Source: Methylobacillus caricis
GTDB taxonomy: Bacteria; Pseudomonadota; Gammaproteobacteria; Burkholderiales; Methylophilaceae
Length of the DNA: 64,000 bases
Assembly (NCBI RefSeq): GCF_020532705.1
Contig: NZ_JAJAVD010000001.1
Location: 868,001 to 932,000 of the forward strand
Direction: 5' to 3'
The notes beneath the pieces were generated by a model, which saw only the letters and a list, made by a program, of their open reading frames with translations, made no database searches and was not told where the DNA came from. A program made the translations under genes and the position numbers. Below, in pieces: positions 7,697-16,174 of the stretch. Every line of letters starts with the position of its first letter. Positions within the stretch are counted from its first letter, which is position 1.

Positions 7697-8173
7697 GGCA
7701 TCCTCGGGGTCTTTCCGCTCAGCGTCAATGACTGTGTAAGTAGTCTTAGCCGGAGGCTTTTTGCCGGTAACTTCTTCATACAGAACACCCAAGAACGCCG
7801 CGCCCGCACCAAAAACAACCCATAACGGAACACCAATTGCTGTGCCAAGTGCGGCGATGCCTGCACCCTGGCCACCAAATAGCGCAACACCGACCGCGGC
7901 ACCGCCAAGGCCCAGCCTGCCTTTGAGCCCGCGATCATCCCAAGCCAACCGCTTTGTCTCCCGAGCGATGATTTTGACTGTTGGAAGTACAACCTTGCTG
8001 CTGGCAGTTAGTGAAACAGCTTGTTTGGCTTTCTGGGCGACGGGCAAGTCGGTGGCTTTAAGCTGCAATAACTGCTCAATCCAAATGCGGATCGCTTCCT
8101 TCTCGGTAGCGTTTGCCGACGAAGCGATCTTAACCGCGAGTTGTCTTTGCTTATCTGGACTTTGGTCAGCCAT
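7691..8173 (-). CDS. predicted membrane-associated protein (first integron cassette)
   Basis: A 160-residue protein, numbered from the ATG at 8173 (a GTG one codon upstream is the alternative). AGGGGG precedes it by four bases. The N-terminal half is helical and charged; residues about 85-130 form a glycine/alanine-rich hydrophobic hairpin (two membrane segments). The C-terminus is charged and ends EDAA, with its stop inside the attC. It is the most recently inserted cassette by position, next to attI and under the candidate cassette promoter, so it should be the best expressed. No family was recognised. Confidence 0.65.
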   Translation of the reverse strand: MADQSPDKQRQLAVKIASSANATEKEAIRIWIEQLLQLKATDLPVAQKAKQAVSLTASSKVVLPTVKIIARETKRLAWDDRGLKGRLGLGGAAVGVALFGGQGAGIAALGTAIGVPLWVVFGAGAAFLGVLYEEVTGKKPPAKTTYTVIDAERKDPEDAA

Positions 8174-8186
8174 CACACCCCCTATG

Positions 8187-8200
8187 CCGCCTAACGTAAA
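8187..8200 (-). other. attI core (integron insertion site)
   Basis: GTTAGGC on the minus strand (8195-8189) marks where the first cassette joins the integrase side. It is the expected attI half-site crossover and lies about 125 bp from the integrase start. The flanking attI direct repeats cannot be delimited by eye. Confidence 0.75.
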
Positions 8201-8206
8201 GTAGAC

Positions 8207-8236
8207 ATCCTATTTGACGCTTTATTTTGCGTCAAA
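8207..8236 (-). promoter_or_regulatory. candidate cassette promoter Pc with overlapping inverted repeat
   Basis: On the minus strand TTGACG (8235-8230) and TAGGAT (8212-8207) are separated by exactly 17 bases and point into the cassette array. The spacer and -35 are covered by a perfect 8 bp inverted repeat, TTTGACGC (8213-8220) and GCGTCAAA (8229-8236), with an AT-only loop. A protein bound there, or a DNA hairpin, could affect transcription. Confidence 0.6.
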
Positions 8237-8320
8237 AGGATATTTGTCTTATATTGTTTCAATGAGTGATTGATTAGAATCATAGTCTTGATTATTTTTA
8301 GTACGTCCTAAATTTAAAAT

Positions 8321-9313
8321 ATGAATACGTCAAAATCTGGGCCTCCAAAACTGCTTGAACAGGTGCGTGGGAAAATTCGCCTCAAGCATTACAGCATCCG
8401 TACCGAGCAGGCTTATGTGGATTGGATTAAACGGTATATTTTGCATTTTGACAAGCGGCATCCCAGGGATTTGGGCGCTGCTGAGGTTGAGCGGTTTCTG
8501 ACCTATCTTGCAGTTGAGGGCAAGGTGTCTGCTTCAACGCAGAACCAGGCGAAAAGTGCATTGTTGTTTTTGTATAAAGAGGTGTTGGGAGTAGAGTTGC
8601 CCTGGCTTGATAATGTTGAGCGTGCCAAGGTGCCGAAGCGGTTGCCTGTTGTGCTTACCCAGGATGAGGTTCAGAGGATATTGGGGCGGTTGCAAGGCAC
8701 TAATCATCTGGTGACAAGTTTGCTTTATGGGACAGGGATGCGCGTGCTTGAGGCGTTGCGATTGCGGGTGAAGGATGTGGATTTTTCCCGCAAGGAAATC
8801 CTGATTCGTGATGGCAAGGGGTTTAAGGATAGGGTAACGGTTTTGCCGGTGTCTTTGATCAAGCCGTTGCAGGCGCATTTGAAGCGGGTCAAGGAGTTGC
8901 ATGAGAAAGATTTGAGTGAGGGGTACGGGGTTGTATATATGCCTGATGCGCTCAGCAAAAAATATCCCTATGCTGCACGAGACTGGGCTTGGCAATATGT
9001 TTTTCCCGCTGCCAGGTTATCCGTTGATCCTCGCACGAACGATGATGAATCACCCAAAACCAGAAGGCATCATATGCAGGAGCAAGCGATACAGCGTGCT
9101 ATGAGGCAGGCGGTTGTGGATGCCGGTTTGACCAAACAGGCGACACCGCACACCATGCGACATTCCTTTGCTACCCACTTGCTGGAAAGCGGCTACGATA
9201 TCCGCACGGTGCAGGAGCTTTTGGGGCATTCTGATGTGAGTACCACGATGATTTATACTCATGTATTGAATAAAGGTGGCCGAGGCGTTGCCAGTCCATT
9301 GGATAACTTATGA
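8321..9313 (+). CDS. intI: integron integrase (tyrosine recombinase)
   Basis: A 330-residue site-specific recombinase that inserts and excises cassettes at attI and attC. The catalytic residues are all visible: R141 ([14 protein letters not shown]), a lysine in the 166-169 strand (DGKGFKD), H277 and R280 (PHTMRHSF), H303 (LLGHSDV) and the nucleophile Y312 (TMIYTHVLN). The integron-specific additional helix lies between about residues 212 and 260 ([18 protein letters not shown]...), which separates IntI from XerC/D. It diverges from the cassettes, as usual. Its last codons overlap the next gene by ATGA (9310-9313). No LexA box was seen in the upstream 125 bp. The gene appears intact and active. 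Confidence 0.97.
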   Translation: MNTSKSGPPKLLEQVRGKIRLKHYSIRTEQAYVDWIKRYILHFDKRHPRDLGAAEVERFLTYLAVEGKVSASTQNQAKSALLFLYKEVLGVELPWLDNVERAKVPKRLPVVLTQDEVQRILGRLQGTNHLVTSLLYGTGMRVLEALRLRVKDVDFSRKEILIRDGKGFKDRVTVLPVSLIKPLQAHLKRVKELHEKDLSEGYGVVYMPDALSKKYPYAARDWAWQYVFPAARLSVDPRTNDDESPKTRRHHMQEQAIQRAMRQAVVDAGLTKQATPHTMRHSFATHLLESGYDIRTVQELLGHSDVSTTMIYTHVLNKGGRGVASPLDNL

Positions 9314-11028
9314 GTTTACGAGTTCGGTTTAACCTGTTGATCACCACCTTGCTGCTCTTGTTGATGCTGGCGGTGGGGTATGTGGTGATCAAGGGGATGC
9401 GCATCTCAACTGAAGAGAGTGTGGAAGCGGCAACCCGGGTGACGGTGCAGTTGCTGGATACGGTCATTATCAATTCGCGGCAAAACCCTGAGTGGGGGTA
9501 TACGCATGATGTGATGCATACTTTTTTGCAGTCGCTGGGGCATGTGCGCAGCAGCGAGATTTTTCTCTACAATGCCCAGGGGGAGTTGATGTACCAGTCA
9601 CCGCCTTCCACTTACCGGGCTGATGAAATACCGCCAAAGTGGTTTGCCCGCATGGTGGAGCCCGAGCCTGAAGTGGTGTCCCGCCGCATAAGGTTCGGTA
9701 TGCTGGTAGTGGCTTCTGATGCTGCGGGGGCGATCCGTGAATCCTGGAGCTCTTTCAAGAACCTGTTGTGGATAGAGTTTGGTTTTTTTATTGTGCTGAA
9801 CGGCATGATCTACTGGATGCTGGGATATTGGCTGAAGCCTGCTGATGATATCTTGGAGGCAATTTCCAAGGTGGAGCAGGGCAACCTGTCCGTGCGGCTG
9901 CCTCGTTTCAAAGTGCCGGAATTCTCAAGAATTGCGCAGAATTTCAATCTCATGGGTGAATCCCTGCGGGCCAGTACTGAAGAAAATCGGAGGCTGGCAC
10001 TGATCGTCAAGCAAACGGCAGATGCCATCATGATCCATGATCTGGATGGAAATATCTCGTTCTGGAACCCTGCAGCCCAGCAAATGTTCGGTTATGCTCC
10101 GGAAGACATCATAGGCAAGTCGGCGAGGCTGTTAATACCCCCAGATCACGAAAGTGAGCTGGCACGCAACCTTGAGGCTATTGCGGCCAGTGACAGGGTA
10201 GAGCATTACGATACCCAGCGTATAGCACGCGATGGCAAGCTGTTGGATGTCTCGCTTTCGGCGGCACCATTGATGGACCCTAATACCGGTGAGGTAATTG
10301 GTGAAATCTGCAGCATGCGCGATATTACAGAGCGCAAGCTGGCGGAGGAAACCGCGCGCAAGCTGGAAGAAAACCGGCAATTGACGCACCTGATCCAGCG
10401 CCATATCGAAGATGAGCGCCGCAGTCTTGCGCGTGAGCTGCACGATGAGCTTGGGCAATATGTGACGGCCATCAAGACTTTTGCCGTAGCCATTGCCAAT
10501 AAAACCCGGACTGAAATGCCGAGCATAGAAGCCAGTGCACAGACAATAGTGTCTGCAGCCAATCATATCTATGACGGCATGCACAATATCATTCGCCATC
10601 TGCGCCCAGGCTCGCTGGATAATCTCGGGTTGTCAGAAGCCTTGCAGGATGCGGTGGCTGACTGGCAGGCGCAGAATCCCAATATCAAGTTCAATCTTGA
10701 GCTGTCCGGCAGTCTGGACTTGCTGGGTGAGAGTCTGAATATCAATCTTTACCGGATTGTGCAGGAGTCGGTGACTAATGCATTGCGCCATGCGCAGGCA
10801 ACTGTCATTGATATCAGCCTTACACGGCTTGAAAATGGTAACCTCATGCTTTCAATCAAGGATAACGGGCTGGGGATGAGCATGTGCAATGTTGATCAAA
10901 GCCGTCATTTCGGCCTGTTGGGTATGCGCGAGCGCACTCAAGCACTGTATGGGGCATTCAATATTGATTCCATTCCCGGCCAGGGTTCCACTATTTCCGT
11001 GATGATTCCCGAGATAAAGAATTTATGA
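9310..11028 (+). CDS. NarX-type sensor histidine kinase with HAMP and PAS domains
   Basis: A 572-residue inner-membrane kinase. Order: transmembrane segment about 8-28, a periplasmic sensor region to about 150, a second membrane segment about 153-174, HAMP about 175-228, PAS about 230-340 ([12 protein letters not shown]), HisKA_3 dimerisation domain with phospho-acceptor H378 in [10 protein letters not shown], and the ATPase with N-box N490 ([11 protein letters not shown]) and G-box DNGLGM (518-523). It phosphorylates a partner regulator, almost certainly the next gene, with which it overlaps by ATGA. The signal is unknown. It is translationally coupled to the integrase upstream, which is unusual. 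Confidence 0.93.
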   Translation: MSLRVRFNLLITTLLLLLMLAVGYVVIKGMRISTEESVEAATRVTVQLLDTVIINSRQNPEWGYTHDVMHTFLQSLGHVRSSEIFLYNAQGELMYQSPPSTYRADEIPPKWFARMVEPEPEVVSRRIRFGMLVVASDAAGAIRESWSSFKNLLWIEFGFFIVLNGMIYWMLGYWLKPADDILEAISKVEQGNLSVRLPRFKVPEFSRIAQNFNLMGESLRASTEENRRLALIVKQTADAIMIHDLDGNISFWNPAAQQMFGYAPEDIIGKSARLLIPPDHESELARNLEAIAASDRVEHYDTQRIARDGKLLDVSLSAAPLMDPNTGEVIGEICSMRDITERKLAEETARKLEENRQLTHLIQRHIEDERRSLARELHDELGQYVTAIKTFAVAIANKTRTEMPSIEASAQTIVSAANHIYDGMHNIIRHLRPGSLDNLGLSEALQDAVADWQAQNPNIKFNLELSGSLDLLGESLNINLYRIVQESVTNALRHAQATVIDISLTRLENGNLMLSIKDNGLGMSMCNVDQSRHFGLLGMRERTQALYGAFNIDSIPGQGSTISVMIPEIKNL

Positions 11029-11666
11029 GCGCAACAATCAAAGTAATGCTGGTAGACGACCATGCGGTAGTCCGCATGGGCTTCAAGCTTTTGCTGGAGT
11101 CTGATGAGGCCATTAGCGTGGTGGCAGAAGCCGAGAGTGGTGAGCAAAGCATCAAGCTTTACCAGGAACACAAGCCGGATGTGGTTGTGATGGATATCAC
11201 CATGCCTGGCATCGGCGGCCTGGAGGCAATCGACCGGATACGGGCAAAGGATGAGGGGGCGCGTATCCTGGTGCTGTCGGCACATGAGGATTCTGTCCAT
11301 CCCAAGCGGGTGCTCAACGCCGGAGCCATGGGGTATCTGACAAAGCGCAGTGCGGCAGAGGAGTTGATCAAGGCCATACACACGGTGGCAGGCGGCAAGA
11401 TGTATCTTGAGGCCAACGTGGCGCAACAAATGGCCATCCAGCAGATTTCAGGCCAGCAGAACCCGGTGGATGTGCTGTCTGATCGAGAGTTTGAGGTATT
11501 CATGGCATTGGCCAAAGGCAAGACTACCAATGATATTGCGGACGTGCTATGCCTTTCACCACGCACGGTAGGAACCCACCTTTATAACATCAAGCAAAAA
11601 CTTGGGGCGAGCAACTCTGCCGAGATTGCGTTGATTGCGATGCGATCAGGGCTGATCGATCCTTAA
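11025..11666 (+). CDS. NarL/FixJ-family response regulator
   Basis: A 213-residue two-component transcription factor. The receiver domain (1-125) has the acidic pair D11-D12, phospho-acceptor D57 (VVVMDITMPG) and K108 (YLTKRS). The C-terminal LuxR-type helix-turn-helix (about 148-210) has the pattern LSDREFEVFMALAKGKTTNDIA and LSPRTVGTHLYNIKQKL. It is the cognate partner of the overlapping kinase. Its stop overlaps that of the convergent lipoprotein gene (both within 11663-11666). The target genes are unknown; the integrase and cassette promoters are obvious candidates because of the operon structure. Confidence 0.93.
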   Translation: MSATIKVMLVDDHAVVRMGFKLLLESDEAISVVAEAESGEQSIKLYQEHKPDVVVMDITMPGIGGLEAIDRIRAKDEGARILVLSAHEDSVHPKRVLNAGAMGYLTKRSAAEELIKAIHTVAGGKMYLEANVAQQMAIQQISGQQNPVDVLSDREFEVFMALAKGKTTNDIADVLCLSPRTVGTHLYNIKQKLGASNSAEIALIAMRSGLIDP

Positions 11667-12388
11667 TGCGGCTGGTTGATGGCCTGCTGAATCCTGGAAG
11701 CAGGCTGCAAGCTGTAGCGCGCCATGCCAAGCTCGCCGTCGGCGGCTAGCTCCACAATCAATTCCTGTCCGCTGGTCATGCGGCCAAATTCAGGTGGAAC
11801 CAGGAATATCAACGGGTTTTCAGGGGCGCTCTTTGCGGCGCCCAGCGCCAATTGCCAGCTTGGCCATTCGTTTTTAGCCGGTAGCTTGCTGCCTTTCAGG
11901 CGCGCCTGTTCAAGTAGCGTCAGTTTCTCATCGCCAATCACTGTGCTCCAGATTTCTACGTTCAATAGCTGGTTCGCAGCAATGTTCTCTATGCTTTGTT
12001 TTTCTGGCGCCTGGGGGTGATCTGTTGCAGGCAGGGATTCAGGTAGGGATTCTTCTAGCGGCGTGATTGGTGTGAAGCCGGTATTGAGAAATGCGGTCCA
12101 GTATTTGCTGAATTGTGGTTGAAGTTCTGCAGATGTATTACTGGCGCTGGTGTGACCGGGAATGGAGGCTTGTGTTTCTTGAGAGTCCCTTGGGAGTTGT
12201 TGCTGGTAGGGGCTTTGTAGCAGGTGGGCTTCATAAGCATCTGAAGTGGCTTTATCCGCAGCCCGCATGAGCAATGAGGAGGCCACCTGCTGGGCGATTG
12301 GCCCTCCCATGCAGCCGCCCAGGCAGGCTGAGATTATCAGGATAGCCAAGGTTGCCGGTGCTTGAGGGGTTGCGACTTTTCTGCTCAT
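11663..12388 (-). CDS. putative lipoprotein of unknown function
   Basis: A 241-residue protein with a short signal peptide ending in a lipobox-like sequence: ISAC (C22) or LGGC (C26). It has a polar, proline-rich linker (about 50-125) and a C-terminal domain with strands (IFLVPPEFGRMTSGQELIVELA). It probably sits in the outer membrane facing the periplasm. No family is recognised. It is transcribed toward the response-regulator gene and shares the last four bases with it, so the two transcripts must overlap. Confidence 0.65.
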   Translation of the reverse strand: MSRKVATPQAPATLAILIISACLGGCMGGPIAQQVASSLLMRAADKATSDAYEAHLLQSPYQQQLPRDSQETQASIPGHTSASNTSAELQPQFSKYWTAFLNTGFTPITPLEESLPESLPATDHPQAPEKQSIENIAANQLLNVEIWSTVIGDEKLTLLEQARLKGSKLPAKNEWPSWQLALGAAKSAPENPLIFLVPPEFGRMTSGQELIVELAADGELGMARYSLQPASRIQQAINQPH

Positions 12389-12418
12389 ATTCTTTCAACG
12401 GACGCTGAAATGGAAAGT

Positions 12419-13282
12419 TTAACCTTTATTTTGTCTTGGTGTGGCGCGTACGCTGATAATACCACTCAGAATGATCAATCCGACTGCCAGCCAACGATCA
12501 GGCGATAGGGTTTCATTCCACAGCACAATGCCAAACAGGCTGGCAAGTAATACGGTAGTGTAAGCCAGGCTGCCCACCACCAACGGATTGCCCGTGCGGT
12601 AGGCACGCGTCAATGCCAATTGGGCAATGGTGGCCACTATGCCTATGCCCAGCAGTAATGGCAGGTCTGACCATGCCAGTGGCGTGAAATGGAAGAACAG
12701 CATCCATAACGCGCCGCCTATTGTGCAAACCAGTGTGAAGTAAAACACAGTACGCCAGTCTGGCTCGCCTGCCCGGCCGAGCTGGGTGACATGGACATAA
12801 ACAACGCCTGCCATGGCGCCAGAGAGCAACCCTATGGCACCGGCGATCAGCTCATCAATATGCAGGCTGGGCTGGAGCAATAAGGCTACCCCGATAAAAC
12901 CGATGATCACCGCCAGGATCAATATCTTGCGTGGTTTCTCATGGAGCATGAACGGCATTGCCATGGCCAGGAAGAGCGGCGATGTGTAATTGAGCGTAAT
13001 CGCCGTGGCTAGGGGTAGCTCGCTGATGGCAAAAAAGAAACAGATCAGTGAGGCAAAACCGAGTATGGCACGCTTCATATGGGTGTTGATGAGCGAGGTT
13101 TTCAATGAGAGCCCGTGGTAATGGGTGACTGCCAGAATAAACACCAGGCCGAACAATGAGCGGTAAAACACCAATTCTGCGCTACTGAATTTTTCAGCGC
13201 CTATTTTGACCAGCACCCCCATGATGGCGAAGAAAAAGGCGGCTACCAACATCCATAAGCTGCCTAGTTTGGGTATGTTCAA
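12419..13282 (-). CDS. EamA/DMT-superfamily transporter
   Basis: A 287-residue integral membrane protein with about ten hydrophobic segments arranged as two EamA repeats (about 5-135 and 148-280), the normal size of drug/metabolite transporters. Such proteins export amino acids, nucleosides or other metabolites from the cytoplasm. The frame begins with TTG at 13282, preceded by GGA at a suitable distance; an in-frame ATG at residue 12 would cut into the first helix and is less likely. The substrate cannot be predicted. Confidence 0.88.
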   Translation of the reverse strand: MNIPKLGSLWMLVAAFFFAIMGVLVKIGAEKFSSAELVFYRSLFGLVFILAVTHYHGLSLKTSLINTHMKRAILGFASLICFFFAISELPLATAITLNYTSPLFLAMAMPFMLHEKPRKILILAVIIGFIGVALLLQPSLHIDELIAGAIGLLSGAMAGVVYVHVTQLGRAGEPDWRTVFYFTLVCTIGGALWMLFFHFTPLAWSDLPLLLGIGIVATIAQLALTRAYRTGNPLVVGSLAYTTVLLASLFGIVLWNETLSPDRWLAVGLIILSGIISVRATPRQNKG

Positions 13283-13375
13283 AATATGTCCATTTCTTGA
13301 AGCCCGGCAACAAGGGCATCACTCTGCTTGTTGCGGAGACATGCCTGTAGTTGCCATGTTGGGGTTGGCTTGTAA

Positions 13376-14554
13376 TCAGCCGGGGTGTTTTATGTATGGA
13401 TCAAGCTGCCTATGCAGCCATGCATGGAAATGCTGCATGCCGGTTTCCATCGGGTGTTGGTATGGCCCGCGTTCATCAACATCCTGTGATGCCAAGGCAC
13501 GGCGGCCATCATGCATGCGCTGGCAAATTTCCATGTCCTCAATGGCGGTTTCGGTATAGGCGGCCTGTTGAGCTGCGACAAATTCTTCCTCAAACAGGGC
13601 GATGTCTTCTGGATAGTAGAATTCCACCACATTGGTACAGGCATCAGGGCCACGTGGAATGATGTGCGAAACCACCAGTACATTGGGGTACCACTCTATC
13701 ATCAGAAACGGGTAATAGACCATCCAGATCGCGCCGTACTTGGGCTGTTGCTGCTTGCCATATTTCAGGACTTGTTCTTGCCACTCTTGGTAGATGAGCG
13801 AACCGGATTTTCCCAGCGCCTTGTGTACACCAACGGTTTGCACGCTGTACCAGTCGCCGAACTCCCAGTTGAGTTCTTCACAGTCTACAAAATTGCCCAG
13901 GCCGGGGTGGAAGGGGCCAACGTGATAATCTTCAAGATATACCTCGATAAAGGTTTTCCAGTTGAAGTTGTACTCGTCCACCATGACCCGGTTCAGCATA
14001 TAGCCGGTAAAGTCAAAGTCCTGTTTGCAGCCCAGGCTTTTAAGATCCTGGGCAATGTCGCGTTTGCTCTCAAACAGCAGCCCACCCCAGTTCTGCAAAG
14101 TGGATTTATTCAGGTGTAAGCAGGGATTCTGGTCAAAGTGTGGCGCGCCAAGCAATTCGCCTTGAGTGCTGTAGGTCCAGCGGTGCAGCGGACAGATGAT
14201 ATTCTTGGTTTTTCCTCTGCCTTTGAGCATGATTGCCTGGCGGTGGCGGCACACATTACTGATGAGCCCTATGCCAGTTGTATTGCGTATGAGCGCCTTG
14301 GCGTTATCCATCCATTCCAGGGCATGGTAACTGCCGGTTTCTGGCACCATGAGCTCATGGCCGATATACTTGGGGGCAGCAGGAAACAGGTGTTGCGCTT
14401 CCAATGCGTAAACAGCTGGATCTGTGTACCAGGATACAGGCAATTGGGTACCGAATTGCTGACTGTGCCCCTTGCTGGGTAGAGTGGTAACGGATGCTAG
14501 TGATACCATAGGGATGAAGGTGGTTAGTGCATTAAATTTAAGCCAACATTGCAT
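13376..14554 (-). CDS. Rieske [2Fe-2S] ring-hydroxylating oxygenase alpha subunit
   Basis: A 392-residue oxygenase component. The N-terminal Rieske domain has the cluster ligands CRH (VCRHRQA, about residue 102) and CPLH (ICPLHRWTY, about 120). The C-terminal catalytic domain has the mononuclear iron site signature FNWKTFIEVYLEDYHVGPFHPGL with two histidines. This architecture is found in aromatic-ring dioxygenases and in choline or carnitine-type monooxygenases. No ferredoxin or reductase gene is adjacent, so electrons come from elsewhere. The substrate is unknown. It is divergent from the argD leader and may start at the first ATG or at residue 16. Confidence 0.85.
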   Translation of the reverse strand: MQCWLKFNALTTFIPMVSLASVTTLPSKGHSQQFGTQLPVSWYTDPAVYALEAQHLFPAAPKYIGHELMVPETGSYHALEWMDNAKALIRNTTGIGLISNVCRHRQAIMLKGRGKTKNIICPLHRWTYSTQGELLGAPHFDQNPCLHLNKSTLQNWGGLLFESKRDIAQDLKSLGCKQDFDFTGYMLNRVMVDEYNFNWKTFIEVYLEDYHVGPFHPGLGNFVDCEELNWEFGDWYSVQTVGVHKALGKSGSLIYQEWQEQVLKYGKQQQPKYGAIWMVYYPFLMIEWYPNVLVVSHIIPRGPDACTNVVEFYYPEDIALFEEEFVAAQQAAYTETAIEDMEICQRMHDGRRALASQDVDERGPYQHPMETGMQHFHAWLHRQLDPYIKHPG

Positions 14555-14795
14555 TCTGCCCGAAACTTGATGTTTTTAAAACCCATGGCTTTAATTTAAG
14601 ATGGTGTTTCGCCAAGTTCGGCTCGTAGCAAAAAGCTGCTGGATTCTTGCCTAAAATCAGGAATTGCGCTACTCTCGACCCCTTGATGTACAAGGTTTTT
14701 CAGCTGACTTGGATAAGCAGTCAAGGCTTTTCCTGGCAGTGTATGTGGGGTTTCCTTTGAAAGAAGCCCTTTGGATTCTAAACTGGTGAGTGCAT
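14555..14795. promoter_or_regulatory. divergent intergenic region upstream of the arg leader
   Basis: No gene is seen here. It must contain promoters for the Rieske gene (minus) and the argD leader (plus). One weak plus-strand candidate is TTGAAA (14757-14762), a 16 base spacer and TAAACT (14779-14784), but it would place the transcript start only about five bases before the leader ORF, so a more upstream promoter is also possible. Confidence 0.35.
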
Positions 14796-14882
14796 ATGAA
14801 GGCAATACGCAAAGAGGATATTGGTCTGGCCACGCTGACAGCGATTCGATTGCTGCGCAAGCGCGCCTTTATTGCGTACTAA
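14796..14882 (+). CDS. arginine-containing leader peptide upstream of argD
   Basis: A 28-codon ORF starting at ATG 14796 with GGTGAG five bases upstream and ending TAA at 14880-14882. It encodes four Arg codons (positions 5, 18, 21, 23), three of them clustered near the end (AIRLLRKRAF), including one CGA. The stop codon abuts the first segment of the hairpin set described at 14884-14930. Position, size and codon content are what a leader peptide of ribosome-mediated attenuation would have. It is not a family I know, and arginine genes are usually controlled by ArgR repression, so this is an inference from architecture. Confidence 0.5.
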   Translation: MKAIRKEDIGLATLTAIRLLRKRAFIAY

Positions 14883-14883
14883 A

Positions 14884-14930
14884 CCGCCGGAAAATGCTGT
14901 AAACGGCGGCTGGTGCCGCCGTTTTTGTTT
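14884..14930 (+). terminator. intrinsic terminator with competing antiterminator (attenuator candidate)
   Basis: AAACGGCGGC (14901-14910) and GCCGCCGTTT (14915-14924) form a perfect 10 bp stem with a TGGT loop and a T-rich tail. CCGCCG (14884-14889), directly after the leader stop, can instead pair with CGGCGG (14904-14909) and destroy the terminator. A ribosome at the leader stop would cover the 14884 segment. Confidence 0.75.
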
Positions 14931-14973
14931 TTGAGCTTTAACTTGACCTAACCTTTGAGACTGAATACTGCAA

Positions 14974-16155
14974 ATGTCCGAACACTTGATGAATACTTAT
15001 GCCCGTCAACCTGTCACCTTTGCCAAGGGCGAGGGCGTCTGGCTCTGGGACAAAGAAGGCAATCGTTATCTTGATGCACTGGCTGGCATCGCTGTGAATG
15101 GCTTGGGCCATGCCCATCCGCGCCTGGTCGGCGCTATCAGCGAACAAGCCGGTCGATTGATCCATGTTTCCAATGTGTACGGTATTGCTGAGCAAGCCGA
15201 TCTCGCTGACAAGCTGTGTGCCATTTCCGGTATGGATAAGGTGTTTCTGTGTAACTCCGGTTGTGAGGCCAATGAGGCTGCCATCAAGCTGGCTCGTTTG
15301 TATGGCCATCAGAAGGGGATTGAGAATCCTGAAATCATCGTGATGGAAAGAGCATTCCATGGCCGGACGCTGGCGACATTGTCCGCAACTGGCAACCGCA
15401 AGACACAAGCGGGTTTTGAGCCTTTGGTGAGCGGATTTATCCGGGTGCCGTTTGATGACCTGGAGGCAGTGCGCCAGGTTGCGGCACACAACCCCAATGT
15501 GGTGGCAGTATTGCTGGAGCCTATCCAGGGTGAGGGCGGCATTAATGTGCCCAAGGATATTGCAGGATATTTGCAGGGTCTACGCAATGTTTGTGATGAG
15601 CATGGCTGGCTGTTGATGTTGGATGAAGTGCAGAGCGGTGTAGCACGGACCGGCACCTGGTTTGCCTTCCAGCATACCCAGGTCATCCCGGATGTCATGA
15701 CCCTGGCCAAGGGGCTGGGTTCGGGCGTGCCGATTGGTGCATGTCTCGCACATGGCGCTGCCGCTGAAGTGTTCACTTATGGCAAGCACGGATCAACGTT
15801 TGGCGGTAATCCGCTGGCTTCGGCTGCTGGTATTGCCACGATTAACATCATCGAGCAGGATGGGCTGCTGGCTCATGCTGAGAAGCTGGGTGACTGGATG
15901 CGCGAGGCTTTTGTTGAGGCGCTTGCCGGTGTTGCTGGTGTTACCATTGTTCGTAATGCAGGATTGATGATCGGGATAGAACTTGATCGTCCCTGCGTCG
16001 AGCTGGTCAAGCAGGCACTGGAAGCCAGGCTATTAATCAACGTGACGGCTGACAAGGTCATTCGCTTGCTCCCACCACTGGTAATGACCCAGCAGGAAGC
16101 GCAACAGGTGGTGGATATCCTGACTCCTTTAATAAAGAAGTTCCTCGCCCAGTAA
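14974..16155 (+). CDS. argD: acetylornithine aminotransferase
   Basis: A PLP enzyme of arginine biosynthesis that transfers an amino group from glutamate to N-acetylglutamate semialdehyde, giving N-acetylornithine; it may also serve lysine synthesis as a succinyldiaminopimelate aminotransferase. The 393 residues are class III aminotransferase in length and pattern: NSGCEANEAAIKLAR (about 95), LDEVQSG with D217, and the PLP lysine K246 in LAKGLGSGVPIGA. It is followed after 19 bases by argF, then argG, forming an arginine operon, and is preceded by the attenuator-like leader. Confidence 0.96.
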   Translation: MSEHLMNTYARQPVTFAKGEGVWLWDKEGNRYLDALAGIAVNGLGHAHPRLVGAISEQAGRLIHVSNVYGIAEQADLADKLCAISGMDKVFLCNSGCEANEAAIKLARLYGHQKGIENPEIIVMERAFHGRTLATLSATGNRKTQAGFEPLVSGFIRVPFDDLEAVRQVAAHNPNVVAVLLEPIQGEGGINVPKDIAGYLQGLRNVCDEHGWLLMLDEVQSGVARTGTWFAFQHTQVIPDVMTLAKGLGSGVPIGACLAHGAAAEVFTYGKHGSTFGGNPLASAAGIATINIIEQDGLLAHAEKLGDWMREAFVEALAGVAGVTIVRNAGLMIGIELDRPCVELVKQALEARLLINVTADKVIRLLPPLVMTQQEAQQVVDILTPLIKKFLAQ

Positions 16156-16174
16156 GGCCGGAACCATAAAACCT

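Noticed and set aside
8196..8320. LexA box upstream of intI
   Set aside because: I looked for a CTGT-N8-ACAG type site in this gap and found none, so SOS control is not claimed.
11660..11668. overlapping stop codons of the convergent regulator and lipoprotein genes
   Set aside because: A four-base stop overlap in convergent genes is common and needs no special explanation.
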